The notes under the pieces: generated by a model
Told to the model about the DNA's origin: nothing
Seen by the model: the letters and a program-made list of their open reading frames with translations, nothing else
Databases searched by the model: none
Made by a program: the position numbers and the translations under genes
Shown: positions 1-11,617 of the stretch, piece after piece
Layout of the letters: each line of letters starts with the position of its first letter
How positions within the stretch are numbered: the stretch's first letter is position 1
Origin: Gonatopus flavifemur
Lineage: Eukaryota; Arthropoda; Insecta; Hymenoptera; Dryinidae
Assembly: GCA_018340375.1 (NCBI GenBank)
Contig: JAFFJZ010000026.1
Coordinates: forward strand, 1,736,001-1,800,000
Length of the DNA stretch: 64,000 bases
Direction of reading: 5' to 3'

Positions 1-954
1 AGTGAATTATATAGTTGTGAAAAAGTAGCTGATCGAATAAGAGAAATAGCTACCTGATCTACTTTACTTTGAGATGGTTCGTGGAGCTACTTCCCATTGC
101 TCCCATCGTTACGCACGTAGTTCCTGCAGCAATGTGAATTTTGTTGGAAACAATCGAAACGCGGTGAACTCTCGCGTTATTCATTCAGTTTACCTGTCGT
201 GGTTACCGTGTATATATTTCATTTTATAATATTTTCAATACATATTCGTGTCAAATTACTAATTTTCAAAAACCTCGTATGTCCAATTTTATTTCCGGAA
301 TTAAATGACTGATCATTTGCGGAATGATAAATCCTCTTTATGTATACTCTGAGTATATGAAAATACACAATCAAAACGATCAAAACATATCCAAGGCTTT
401 TTTTACGATATAATCAGCGTTGTCGGTTTAGCTCCGATCATTAAGGCATAGGTGAGGTAGATTTAGGTATAGCGTATAGGGAGGTTATGACAGGGGTTCG
501 GAACCCGAGGTAAGTTAACATTGGAACTTGAATGTTTCAACCACCTCTTCCCAAATCTATATGCATTGAACAAATATCACAATCGAAGATAAATTTTTTT
601 TTCGAAATTTACAAATAAATGTTGCAAAGAGTCGACGAGCATGTGCAGAAATAATAGAAGATCTTAACCTTAAACATCAAAACCGGCACTGGGAATTTCT
701 CTTCTCAATTAATAAAATAGTTCATCGGCCTACATATATCGTCATACTTGATATTTTATGTAGATCCTGCATCTTAGAAAAGTAGTTGTAACAACTACTC
801 GAGTAGATATCTCGACAATCTGGGGTACATCTAACAAAAGTACCTGCCACAACTACTTTCGTAGCTGGTCGAAAATCGTCTACGTAAAGTAGTTGGAACA
901 GCTAATTATTAGTTGGGAGAACTATTTTTTTTTCTCCGTGTGCAAGAAAAATTA
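1..954. other. no gene seen; AT-rich repeat-like DNA
   Basis: No open frame or splice-supported exon is recognisable. Words such as GTAGCT and AGTAGTTG recur around 20-140 and 780-930. The stretch ends at about 940 in TTTTTTCTCCGTG, and the same end word recurs at 1745-1762. These look like ends of an old repeat family, but I could not define its other end. Confidence 0.4.
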
Positions 955-1601
955 CACAGGTCTACAATGATTTTGGTGCCGCTAGAACTAAAGCAGATTT
1001 TGAGTATATTCGATACCCTGACTCTGGAAATATACTTATTTTTTTAATGCTACGTGTAGTTTTCAAGAAATCGCAGGTGTAAAATAAAATGAAAATGCAC
1101 GATTTTGAAACGTTTTATTCAATTATTCCACACTTTAAGAACATTTTATTAAATTATTCTTCAAATTATCTCAAAATATGAGTCATTCTCTTTCAAATGC
1201 GATTAGGTTTGTTCAAATATCTTTTTTTTTCTCTGAGATACGACAGTTTGAAAATTGTGTTATTTCACCTATTCACTAAATCCATGAACACACAAATTTC
1301 AAATTGTCGTGTCACAGTAAAAAAAAAGATATTCGAGCAAACTCAACGGCATTCGGAAGGGGATGGATTATATTTTGAGGTGCATCCACTAGTTTCATGA
1401 GAAAAAATTACATTCTGACGTCACGTAATCTCAAATATGTCGAAAACCGGTGTTTTTCACACTTTGACGTTAAAATATCTCAAAAACCACACGTAATAAT
1501 GCAATTTTGGAGCCAGATTCGGATTCAGCGCGCCAAAATACTTCGGAAAAGTATGATACAGTTGTTGCACCAAACAAAAAGTTCAATTTTGTAGGCCTGT
1601 G
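955..1601 (+). mobile_element. Harbinger-like nonautonomous element, copy 1
   Basis: A 647-bp palindromic element with terminal inverted repeats CACAGGTCTACAA / TTGTAGGCCTGTG, flanked on both sides by TTA (952-954 and 1602-1604). A 3-bp TTA/TAA target duplication is the hallmark of the PIF/Harbinger superfamily. The centre (about 1195-1370) is itself an inverted repeat, with a short open frame that is a by-product of the palindrome. A second copy in the opposite orientation lies at 45367-45999, also flanked by TTA. No transposase is encoded. The superfamily call rests on target-site length and TIR only. Confidence 0.75.
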
Positions 1602-2029
1602 TTAGCTGAAAGAGCAAGAAGAATGATTGACACAACTACATGTTTTTGCTGACATAAACAAATTTGTTAACAGAACTGACGTCTTAGCTGCTGGAGTAAA
1701 TATTTTTGCAAGGACAACCAATTTCTTCGTAGGCACTATAGTAGCAAAACATTTTTTCTCCGTGCAGTTGTGGCATGTCTCGCACGCACTGTTATAAAAT
1801 CGACTCACATTCTGGTAGCTCAAGCTACTTGAGGAATCGTGCAAATAGGAACTCCGTAAGATATACAGTTTACAACCTCTTCTTCCTTGCTTGAGGTATC
1901 ATTTCAATCTGGAATCAGAATCGTTGGATTTCATTTCTGGCTGTGGTGAGCTATTCATCTTCTCAGGGTTGAAAAAAAACGCATTCGCTTGTACTTCACC
2001 TACTGAGTGATGCGGGAAGGAGTACAAAA

Positions 2030-3300
2030 TTTGCAAACGCACTTCTCGAAAAAGTTCCTCTGAAGCGCTGTTCATTTTTCATTTCAGGACATTTCGAATC
2101 GGTCGATCTATATGCCACGTTGACAAATTTTTGAAATATTCCCATCGATTTGTCGAAGGGTTTGATGAAATTTGCACGTACATTTTTTTCAAAACGTTCC
2201 TCCGAAGTGATATTCATTTTTCTCCTCAGAAGATCTCGAATCGATCAGTCTATATACCACGAAGACAAATTTTTGGAATTTTTTCATCAATTTGTCAGAG
2301 GGTTTGATCAAATTTGCAAGTAAACTCTTCTAAAAACATTTCTCTAAACTGCTGTTCATTCTTCATTTCAGGACATCTGGGATCGATCGGTCTCCATTCC
2401 ACAGAGACGAATTTTTGGAATCTTTTCATCAAATTGCCGAAGGCTTTGATGGAATTTGCAAGTAAACTCTTTTAAAAACATTTCTCTCAACTGCTGTTCA
2501 TTTTCCATTTCAGAACATTCCGTATCGATCGGTCTTCATTCCACAGAGACGAATTTTTGAAATTTTGTCATCAAATTGCCGAAGACTTTAATGCAATTCG
2601 CGAGTACGCTTCTTTCAAAACGTTCCTCTGCAGTGATATTGTTTTGTCTTTACAGAAGGTTTCGAATCGATGAGTCTATATTCCACGGAGACAAATTTTT
2701 GAAATTTTTCATCAATTTGTCAAAGGGTTTGATGAAATTTACAAGTAACCTCTTTTCAGAACATTTCTCTAAAGTGCTGGACATATTCCATTTCAAAACA
2801 TTTCAGATCGATCGGTCTTTATTCCATACAGACGAATTTTTGGAATTTTGTCATCAAATTGACAAAGGCTTCGATGAAATTCGCAAGTACGCTTTTTTCA
2901 AAACGTTCCTCCGAAGTGATATTCATTTTTCTCCTCAGAAGATCTTGAATCGATCGGTCTATATACCGCGAAGACAAATTTTTGGAATTTTTTTATCAAT
3001 TTGTCAGAGGCTTCGATCAAATTTGCAAGTAAACTCTTCTAAAAACATTCCTCTGAACTGCTGTTCATTCTTCATTTCAGAACATCTGGGATTGTTTGGT
3101 CTATATTGCACAGAGACGAATTTTTGGAATTTTTTCATCGAATTGCCGAAGGCATTGATGAAATTCGCAAGTACACTTCTTCGAAAACGTTCCTCCGAAG
3201 TGATATCGACTTTTCTTCCCAGAAGATTTTGAATCGATCGATCTATATCTCACGGACACGAGTATTTGGGAAATTTTCAATCGACTCGAACCAGTACTTG
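2030..3300 (+). repeat. 142-bp tandem array, nine units
   Basis: An anchor of the form AATCGATCGGTCTATA occurs at 2097, 2239, 2381, 2523, 2665, 2806, 2948, 3090 and 3232. That is a spacing of 142 bp with one 141-bp step. Each unit also holds a GAATTTTTGGAATTTT-like stretch and CAAGTAAACTCTT or a similar word. Units are diverged (point changes throughout). An open frame at 2576-3232 is a chance product: 142 is not a multiple of three and the units are read in different frames. The inverted copy at 56.5-56.9 kb has only two anchors, also 142 bp apart. Confidence 0.85.
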
Positions 3301-3414
3301 GTCAAATCCGCGAGTGCATTTTGAAACATTGAGGATATCAATAAAATGACGATGTGATGACGTGAAAAATAATAATTGGATGTGAAATTGAATTGTTCAC
3401 CAGAGAAATGACCA

Positions 3415-3500
3415 CAAAAATGCAATGTCTCCACACGGAATCGAACTCGACCGTTCCTTCGCAAGAACCATGTCTTTTGCCGCCAGTCTATGGGTTCTTA
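3415..3500 (-). ncRNA. tRNA-like (Pol III box B-like) segment
   Basis: Read on the minus strand, this contains GAGTTCGATTCCG, close to the tRNA T-arm/box B consensus. It is preceded by an arm that could hold a 7-base loop TTGCGAA between imperfect 5-bp stems. The acceptor stem does not pair, so this is not a functional tRNA gene. It may be the tRNA-derived head of a SINE or a decayed tRNA. The same segment is present, with changes, on the plus strand near 56400-56475, inside the second copy of the host repeat. Confidence 0.3.
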
Positions 3501-3691
3501 TAGTATTGGCAACCACATATTACCTCTATGAAGTGATACAGCGAAGGAAAGAGACTAAAAGTGTGTGAAATGATGAAATATCAATTTGAAAGCTCAAATC
3601 TAATTATTCAGTTCATCGGAAATAATTTGCACTGAATTAATTGAGGTGCCGGGAAGAATAACTCGCTTAGCGCTCGGAACGCATCGCAAAT

Positions 3692-5861
3692 TTGATCCAA
3701 ACGGTCCCGTCGGAGGTCGAAAAAAAAAGTCAGAATTTTGGAAATTAAAAAATACTAGGTCATAGAGCTTGAAAAAACAAGGTCAACTTCCCTTTAGTAT
3801 TTTTTTCTAGGATGAATAGTTCTCGAGAAAAAAAATGAAAACTACACATTTTTTCATACCAAAGAACAATACAAAGAACAATGTTTTCCAACATTAAACT
3901 CGTTGGATCTCATTCATTTTTCGGCGAATCGGAATAAAACTTACAGTTTCTGATTTGTGAGACTTCGCCGAAGACGACAATGTCGAAAAAATTTGTGAAA
4001 ATTAATAATAAATTAATTTATTTTCCATTCGAAGTAAAAATCATGTGTTTTAGGCTTTGCATTAAAAAAGTGTCGGGGGAAGTATGAGATACAAAAAACT
4101 CCACGCGACATAGTTGTTCGCTAAGGTATGGACAAACTTTTTGGGAAGTTCCAGATCGATTGGATTATTAATTTGCAAAATACAGGGATTTATTTGTTGG
4201 CGCGCAACGGAAATCTATCACGATTATGCGTCTTTTACCGGGTGACTATCAGGGTCTGTAGGAAAGATTGTATTCACTCACTCTTTCAACTTTAGATGTT
4301 TTTTTGGGTCGGAGAATTCGAATATCCAACTATTTTCATGAGATTTCATTTCCTTTATCCATGTTTTTGTTATAAAAAATTTGATTGAAGTTACAGAAAG
4401 AATAACTCGCTTAGTGCTTGAAATCACGTAGAAGAGTGATCATATTGGGCAATAAAAACAAGTAGGTGGGAACAAGTAATAAAAAATATACATATTCAGA
4501 TTCTTGTAAGTAAGACTTCCTATTTTGACACATACTTCTCAAGATGAAAAACATTCTCGGTCTCAAATCAATAGTTTTGAAAACATACCTCCCGATTACA
4601 TTTAATGTAATACGACAACCGTGATAATAACGTTGAATCCAGCAGTTTGTAAACAAATGAAAATCGAATTGTGTCGGCAGCACTTGTGTAAAAAGAATTA
4701 GAGAAACATCGTAGGATCGGAATTCTCATGCACTACCAGTATTCTCCTCGTTATATTTGTTACAGTGGTAGGACAAGTTCTTTCGATACTTTTCTTCGAA
4801 GTACGTGAAACGTAATTCTCGATTAGCATTGATTTGTGATTGAATAAAATTCAACACATTATGCTTTTCACAAAATCTCGTAGTTGGTGATAATTGATAT
4901 ACTATTGAGCACACATCCTGAAAATAGCATTCGATTTCGCTAACAAACGACTGAGTAATCGTGAGGTATGTTTTAAAAACTATGGATTTGATACCGAGAA
5001 TGTTTTTCATCTTAAGAAATATGTGTCAAAATAGGAAGTCTTACTTACAAGAATCTGAATATGTATATTTTTTATTACTTGTTCCCACCTACTTGTTTTT
5101 ATTGCCCAATATGATCACTCTTCTACGTGATTTCAAGCACTAAGCGAGTTATTCTTTCTGTAACTTCAATCAAATTTTTTATAACAAAAACATGGATAAA
5201 GGAAATGAAATCTCATGAAAATAGTTGGATATTCGAATTCTCCGACCCAAAAAAACATCTAAAGTTGAAAGAGTGAGTGAATACAATCTTTCCTACAGAC
5301 CCTGATAGTCACCCGGTAAAAGACGCATAATCGTGATAGATTTCCGTTGCGCGCCAACAAATAAATCCCTGTATTTTGCAAATTAATAATCCAATCGATC
5401 TGGGACTTCCCAAAAAGATTGTCCATACCTTAGCGAACAACTTTGTCGCGTGGAGTTTTTTGTATCTCATACTTCCCCCGACACTTTTTTAATGCAAAGC
5501 CTCAAACACATGATTTTTACGTCGAATGAAAAATAAATTAATTTATTATTAATTTTCACAAATTTTTTCGACATTGTCGTCTTCGGTGAAGTCTCACAAA
5601 TCAGGAACTGTAAGTTTTATTCCGATTCGCCGAAAAATGAATGAGATCCAACGAGTTTAATGTTGGAAAACATTGTTCTTTGTATTGTTCTTTGGTATGA
5701 AAAAATGTGTAGTTTTCATTTCTTTTCTCGAGAACTATTCATCCTAGAAAAAAATACTAAAGGGAAGCTGACCTTGTTTTTTCAAGCTCTATGACCTAGT
5801 ATTTTTTAATTTCCAAAATTCCGACTTTTTTTTCGACCTCCGACGGGACCGTTTGGATCAA
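3692..5861. mobile_element. nested 2.2-kb palindrome inside the foldback
   Basis: The two arms match from TTGATCCAAACGGTCCCGTC at the left to its inverse at 5842-5861 on the right. They run inward to about 4593/4962 and leave a spacer of roughly 370 bp. Comparison with the outer right arm (8195-8240, GATCCAAAATGGAATGG in reverse) shows that the outer left arm continues directly from 3700 to 5862. This palindrome therefore arrived later. The short frames at 4411-4683 and 4961-5143 are the same sequence in each arm and are not genes. Confidence 0.75.
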
Positions 5862-6099
5862 TGGAATATGGTATCTAGCGGCCACTTTTGAAATTTTTGA
5901 CACCGACTGTACCGCATATTGAAAAACAGGAAAAGAGTGTTTCTGAGTGAAACGAGGTTGATAAGATTATTGTTGCATAGTAGATTGATCGTTTGGGAAC
6001 CAATGAAGAGTCTTCTGTAGCGCAAGACCCATAAAAATGTTTATTCAAAAAAACAGTGGAATAGGAACCATCAAATATGAAGGCCCATGTCTCATCATG

Positions 6100-7960
6100 G
6101 CAACATGCGTTTTTTTTCTAATCGATGCCAAACGACGAGGAGAACACCAGAAAAGATGCAGGAATCAATTAGGAGAGGGATCGCAGTTTATAACATTGTT
6201 TATTCAACAATTTACGGTGGGAAACAGCAGGATTTCGGATGTAAACTGTTATACCTCCACTCAGCAACATTCGTTTTTTTCCCAAGTCATTCCAAACGAC
6301 GGAGAGAACACCGGAGAAGACGCAGGAATGGATTCTGAGAGGGATCGCGGTTTATAACATTGTTTATTCAACACTTTACGGTGGGGAACAGCAGAATCTT
6401 GGATGAAACTGTTATCTCTCCACTCGGCAACATTCGTTTCCCTTCTAATTGATTCCAAACGACGGAGAGAACACCGGAGGAGACGCAGGAATAGAGTCTG
6501 AGAGGGATCGCGATTTATAACATTGTTTATTCAACGATTGACGGTGGGAAACAGCAGAATCTTGGATAAAACTGTTATATCTCCACTCGGCAACATTCGT
6601 TTCCCTTCTAATTGATTCCGAACGACGGAGAGAACACCGGAGAAGATGGAGGAATGAATTCTGTGAGGGATCGCGGTTTATAACATTGTTTATTCAACAA
6701 TTTACGGTGGGAAACAGCAGAACCTTGGATAAAACTGTTATATCTCCACTCGGCAACATTCGGTTCCCTTCTAATTGATGCCAAACGACGGGGAGAACAC
6801 CGGAGGAGATGAAGGAATGAATTATGTGCGGGATTGCGGTTTATGACATTGTTTATTTGACAATTTACGGTGGGAAACAGCAGAATCTTGGATGAAACTG
6901 TTATGTCTCCTGATTACCTGAACCATCATAGGACTTAGGCGTCCTGTATCAACTAGGATCGATTTGAAAGGAAAGGAATGTGGCCGAGATATGTGGATGT
7001 ATATCTAAGATTCCGCTGTTTGCCACCGTAAATTGTTGAACCAACAACGTTATGAACCGCGATCCCCCTCTGGATGAATTCCTGCATCTTCCCCGGTGTT
7101 CTCTACGTCGTTTGGAATCACTTGGGAAAAAAACGAATGTTGCCGAGTGGAGGTATAACAGTTTACATCCAAGATTATACTGTTTCCCACCGTAATTTGT
7201 CAAATAAACAATGTCATAAACCGCGATCCCTCACAGCATTAATTCCTTCATCTTCTCCGGTGTTCTGTCCGTCGTTTGGAATCAATTAGGAGGAAAACGA
7301 ATGTTGCCGAGTGGAGATATAACAGTTTTATCTGAGATTCTGCTATTTCCCACCGTAAATTGTTGAACCAACAACGTTATGAACCGCGATCCCCCTCTGG
7401 ATGAATTCCTGCATCTTCCCCGGTGTTCTCTACGTCGTTTGGAATCACTTGGGAAAAAAACGAATGGTGCCGAGTGGAGATATAACAGTTTTATCCAAGA
7501 TTCTGCTATTTCTCACCGTAAATTGTTGAATGAACAATGTAATAAACCGGAGATCCCTCTCAGAATCCATCCCTGCGTCTTCTCCGGTGTTCTCTCCGTC
7601 GTTTGGAATCACTTGGGAAAAAAACGAATGTTGCCGAGTGGAGGTATAACAGTTTACATCCAAGATTCTGCTGTTTCCCACCGCACATTGTTAAATAAAC
7701 AATGTAATAAACCAGAGATCCCTCTCAGAATCCATCCCTCCATCTTCTCCGGTGTTCTCTCCGTCATTTGGATCCAATTAGAAGGAAAACGAATGTTGCC
7801 GAGTGGAGATATAACAGTTTTATCCAAGATTCTGCTGTTTCCCACCATAAATTGTCAAATAAACAATGTTATAAACCGCGATCCCTCTCCGAATTGATTC
7901 CTGCATCTTTTCTGGTGTTCTCCTCGTCGTTTGGCATCGATTAGAAAAAAAACGCATGTT
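6100..7960. repeat. head-to-head arrays of about 163-bp units
   Basis: Five forward units are marked by ACATTGTTTA at 6193, 6357, 6520, 6683 and 6846. Six inverted units are marked by the reverse word ending at 7050, 7214, 7377, 7540, 7705 and 7869. Each unit contains the words GGAGAACACCGGAGAAGATG and CTCCACTCGGCAACATTCG or close variants. The arrays meet at about 6930. Frames that stay open through this region (for example 7379-7897) follow the repeat and have no protein-like features. Confidence 0.85.
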
Positions 7961-8749
7961 GCCATGATGAGACATGGCCCTTCATATTTGATGGTTCCTA
8001 TTCCACTTCTTTTTTTTGAATAAACATTTTTATGGGTCTTGCGTTACATAAAACTCTTTTTTGGTTCCCAAACGATCAATCTAATATGCAACAATAATCT
8101 CATCAACCTCGTTCCAGCCAGAAACACTCTATTCCTGTTTTTCAATATGCGGTACAGTCTGTGTCAAAAATTTCAAAAGTGGCCGCTAGCAAACTGGCCG
8201 CTAGATACCATTCCATTTTGGATCAAATTTGTGATACGTTCCGAGCGCTCAGCAAGTTATTCCCTCCGGCACCTCAATTGAATATTCAGTCTCATTTTTT
8301 TGATATTTCATCTGATAATCGATGTCGATTTGATTATTCTCATTGGAATATCATAGTGATTTCTAAATAATTATTTAATCAGGAAAAATCATGGAATTCA
8401 CCGCAGAGTATTTATCATAGATCCCCAAACTATCCGAGAATTTTTCAACCATCGATTGATCGACAATCTTGATAAAATTCATTGAAGAATTATCAAGATT
8501 CCAAAAAATTATTAAAAATGCGTAACTATGAAGAAATTTCTATAGAATACATATAGGTGTTCTGGAAAGCTTCATAATCAGTCATAAGGAGAACCAATAA
8601 TCTTCTAAAATTTATGACAAATAAATAATATTTGAAACATTATTTACTTATATCAAATTTCATCCAATTGAATGATGAGATGCATCAAATCTATATCCTA
8701 TCGTGATAATTTAATAATCAGTATTGAACTGGCTCTTTGATTGAACAAA

Positions 8750-9281
8750 AAACAAAAATATCGAAGGCCCCCGGCCGAGAATTGCCCGGGGCGCCGGGTC
8801 AGTCAGTTCGATACCGATTACAATAAAATTGTCGCTCGTGAAAGAAAAAGCGGTGAAACTTTTCGGCAAGTCAACCGCGTGAGCTTTCAACTTTTTCCGA
8901 TCTTGCACGGAGTTAGCCGATCGCAAAACATATTGAGAGGACAAAGACCGACGGATAGTTGGTTCTCTCTCGATTGTCCGAGCCGACTCGAAGTGACCCG
9001 ACCGCTTCCGAATCACATGAATACGGGTTTCCATGTGTGCGTGCACCCGGCTGGAGTGGTGGGAACGAGAAATGGTCCGATGGAGAGGGTAAATCGACTC
9101 GGTCGACCAAATGCTGGCATCACTGGGAGAAATGTCCGGGCCGTTTTTTCGGGTGGACATTTTTCCGTTGCCTCTACGTCGCTCCTTCGTCGTACCACGC
9201 TGTATCCACCGATCCCTTTTCTCTCCCTGAATTCTACGGAGAGGCGACGTAGGTGTCTTGCGTGGGCCAGTATATATACAT
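8750..9281. other. GC-rich, CpG-rich patch without recognisable gene
   Basis: In contrast to the AT-rich surroundings, this stretch is rich in G+C and CpG, so several frames on both strands stay open. The longest is 187 codons, at 8741-9304. None shows a recognisable domain, and the open frames overlap each other on both strands, as expected from composition alone. The left edge (to about 8855) belongs to the dispersed repeat whose second copy is at 55.6 kb. The part from 9120 carries words (GGACATTTCTCC, CTCCACGTCGCC) shared with the elements at 9282-9408 and 14529-14650. Confidence 0.4.
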
Positions 9282-9408
9282 CCTGTACAGCACTATACCA
9301 ATGATCGCCGGACATTTCTCCGTTCCTGCACCTTGTATCCACGTCTCCCTTTCATCCACGTCGCCTCCACGGAGATACGACGTGGACGCGGTTGATGTGC
9401 TGTTAGGG
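9282..9408. mobile_element. CCC..GGG-ended MITE (CAGCAC family)
   Basis: A 127-bp element beginning CCTGTACAGCAC and ending GTGCTGTTAGGG, with AT on both sides (9280-9281 and 9409-9410). Its interior (GGACATTTCTCCG, TCCACGTCGCCTCCACGG) matches the left end of the larger element at 14529. It belongs to the group of elements in this window with CAGCAC-containing ends. Confidence 0.6.
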
Positions 9409-9890
9409 ATGTGTGTACATGCACTGTAAGAAATGTCTGTATATTTGTGTGAAGTGATTAACACATACATGGGTTAGAAATTTTTTGTCCTGGTCTGAAA
9501 ATCCATTGTAAAATGGTAGTACAAATCACGTAGGATTTGGGATTTCCAGTTGAATCTATGGGAAATTTTATATACATGGACTGGAAATTGATTGAAATTC
9601 CTATGACAGGAATTTTCCGCTCACTATATCCAGAAGAATGCCGATCATCTTTGGCGGTGTATGTTTCTAAGAATCGAATGATGTATTACATTGAACATAA
9701 CAAGGAGTCGATCATAAAAATTAGAAAGCTATACCGTACATTTGAAACATGATTTCAATTTGTGTATGAATTTTGCTTGGTGCTTAAAGCGAAACGTTGG
9801 AACCGAATTATTGATAAGGTCATAAGAGGGGGAACGTTGGATGCTTAATGAAGCGAAACGGAGGGGAAGATATCTTAAAAAGAGCGTGCT
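9409..9890. other. no gene seen
   Basis: The open frames here are short and have no recognisable motif. The sequence from about 9895 on is a dispersed repeat described separately. Confidence 0.4.
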
Positions 9891-9894
9891 TAAA

Positions 9895-10065
9895 TCGAGA
9901 GTCCACTGTACATGCCAAGAGATTTGAAATTCTGCAAAAAGTACGATTTTGTAACCTTTCCATACCCGCGCTGGAATTGACAAATCTCCAAGATACAAAT
10001 ATTTCATAAATTACTCAACTTTTTACGTTCAATTTTATGTACAGCCTCCAAGTTGTTACGTCAAA
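9895..10065 (-). repeat. dispersed repeat carrying an empty MITE site
   Basis: This is the inverted counterpart of 40075-40192 plus 40406-40470. Shared words are GCTGTACATAAAATTGA, ATTCCAGCGCGGGTAT and TTGAAATCTCTTGGCATG. At about 9953-9970 (minus strand) it reads GGGTATGGAAAGGTTAC without interruption. The copy at 40 kb has a 213-bp hAT-type MITE at exactly this position. It is therefore a paralogous empty site. Confidence 0.65.
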
Positions 10066-10998
10066 AGTCCGTAAACTTTTCAATAACGCACGATTATTTT
10101 AAGGAATTGCCAAATCAAGTTTGACAACCCCTTTGATCACCCCGCTTTAGATAGCATCGACCTATACAAGGACCAGGGTAGGATGCTTTTCAATGAAAAT
10201 CGTTTCATATATGTTGAAATTACGATTTGTTTATTCAAAAAAAAGAAAAAAGAATGAAAAGTTTGTTTATTTATAATATTTAGGGTGATAGGAAGTATAA
10301 TCATATGATATTTTTATAAAAAATTTACTGAAATCATTTAATTAATATCCATGTAAAAAGAAGAAGGACATCGAGAGTTGGTTTGTAATTTTTGATTGAC
10401 CAATATATTTCTTTGGGGGTTACCCAATGAAAATTAGTGATATAGGGAAAAGAACATCTCATTTTACAAAGAAAACAATGGTTGCTTCTGGAAACACAGT
10501 CAGCTTGTACTCCGAGGGTTACTCGATAGTTGTAAGTGATTGTTCTTCCTATAGTGTGAATGAATTCATAGAAGAGTCGAACTCTTTAATTTATGATCTT
10601 TCAGGTGTTAGAAGGATACGTTTATACCCTTCCAACACGGGAGTGAAAGAGAAAGATTGAAGAATAAGGAGTATCGTGGAGAGAGAGAGAGATATAGAAA
10701 TAGAAAGAGAGAGATATAGAAATAGAAAGAGAGAAATATACGTCCTCCTGAAATACATGAAAATTTACGCATGAAGTTGAGTATGGGGAAAGAAGGCGGG
10801 GAAAGAGGATCGCTCAGTTAGCTTCATTGCGATCGAAGGGAAATAAGGAAAAAGAATTTGGATAGGAAATCTCTACTCAAAAGAATCCTTGTACGACGAG
10901 CACTGATGCTGACAGAAGTAAAAGGTTGGGATAGTACTTAGTGTTTGGAGTGGGTTGTGGGAGAATTCATGAGGATGTGATTATAGAATGTTGCGTTG
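10066..10998. other. no gene seen; GA-rich microsatellite at 10678-10738
   Basis: A run of GAGAGAGA and repeated ATAGAAATAGAAAGAGAG words lies at 10678-10738. A 77-codon frame at 10427-10660 has no recognised motif and no visible splice context, so I do not call it a gene. Confidence 0.4.
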
Positions 10999-11262
10999 TT
11001 AATCCCAATCTTTTCTAGGGGCGAAAAGTTCGCCTCTAATGTCAAGGAATGCTAGAAATAAGTTGAAGTTTTCTAACTCTCGTGTGTAACGAGCGAGATT
11101 TTTATCATCTCGCGCCCCGTTTCTCAAGAAAATTCTTATGTTGGGTCCGGGAGGGGGAAGATCACCACGCTCTGCCTTCTCATCCCGTTCCGCGATGCGC
11201 TGGTGAATACTACGAATCAATCTTTGAATTTTTGTTATTCGTTCGTTCACCCGGTCCCTCAC
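10999..11262 (-). CDS. candidate terminal exon, unknown protein
   Basis: An open frame of 87 codons ends in TAA at 10999. The predicted peptide is highly charged (many Arg, Glu and Asp) and could form a coiled coil in its first half. A Pro-rich LPPPGP stretch and a hydrophobic FNLFLAFL patch follow. It is preceded on the minus strand by a strong acceptor, with a pyrimidine tract of about 20 bases ending in TTATAG (11263-11285). A perfect GTAAGT donor lies 355 bases upstream (11612-11617). If those two sites are joined, an ATG is formed across the junction in this frame. I do not recognise the family. The call rests on splice signals and residue composition only. Confidence 0.3.
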   Translation of the reverse strand: MRDRVNERITKIQRLIRSIHQRIAERDEKAERGDLPPPGPNIRIFLRNGARDDKNLARYTRELENFNLFLAFLDIRGELFAPRKDWD

Positions 11263-11297
11263 TATAAGAAACCAAGAAAAAACGTTGAAGTTGACTC

Positions 11298-11402
11298 GAG
11301 TTAACGGGCTACTAGCGTCGGTAACTCACGTCATTGGTTAGAAAGGGACAGAATCATATGATAGAAAGAGAGGTCCATTACCGACGCTAGTATCCCGTTA
11401 AA
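11298..11402. repeat. short hairpin inside the candidate intron
   Basis: TAACGGGCTACTAGCGTCGGTAA at the left and its near-perfect inverse at 11377-11400 enclose about 55 bases. It lies between the candidate donor at 11612 and acceptor at 11263, so it would sit within the intron. It is probably a small MITE. Confidence 0.5.
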
Positions 11403-11617
11403 TTGCCATGATTTGAAAGAAAATCCCAATAAAAGAGAAAAAAAGAAGGTGGTTTCCATTGAATACTTTCTATCACTTCAAAAATCACTTTTCGCAATAG
11501 GAAGGATGAAAACACGCACAAAAAAAACACAAAAACACTTGTGAGAGAAAAAGAAGAAAACAGAAAAAAGGAAACAAGGTTCCTTTTCCCCCCGAATTGT
11601 GGAAAAAATCCACTTAC

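Larger units (their letters stand above)
3643..8275. mobile_element. 4.6-kb foldback element with AATT target duplication
   Basis: The ends GAGGTGCCGGGAAGAATAAC and its inverted match (8256-8275) are flanked by AATT at 3639-3642 and 8276-8279. The related copy at 55.6-57.1 kb has a single uninterrupted CAATTTGAATATTC at this place (56246-56256, minus strand), so the boundaries are fixed by an empty site. The element is built of arms of about 163-bp tandem units that meet head to head near 6930. A second palindrome (3692-5861) lies inside the left arm. No transposase frame is present, so it must be mobilised in trans, if at all. Confidence 0.85.
1764..8855 (+). mobile_element. dispersed repeat, long copy, split by a foldback
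   Basis: The sequence at 1764-3642 plus 8280-8855 matches, in inverted order, the continuous stretch 55600-57135. Shared landmarks are the ACAACTTCTTCTT-type left part, the 142-bp units, a tRNA-like segment near 3430-3500, and a GC-rich right end with CCCGGGGCGCCGGG near 8780. The long copy differs by a 4633-bp foldback at 3643-8275 and by extra 142-bp units. The outer ends are where similarity stops (about 1764 and 8855) and are not proven termini. No protein is encoded that I recognise. Confidence 0.65.

Noticed and set aside
2576..3232. 218-codon plus-strand frame
   Set aside because: It lies wholly in the 142-bp array. The period is not a multiple of three and the peptide shows no domain.
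7379..7897. 172-codon plus-strand frame
   Set aside because: It follows the 163-bp inverted units, and the same peptide words recur at unit spacing. It is a repeat by-product.
2030..7960. CRISPR array
   Set aside because: Repeats are 142-163 bp, diverged and without unique spacers, in eukaryotic DNA.
8741..9304. 187-codon plus-strand frame and overlapping frames on the other strand
   Set aside because: Many overlapping open frames on both strands in a GC-rich patch are expected from composition. No motif or splice support.
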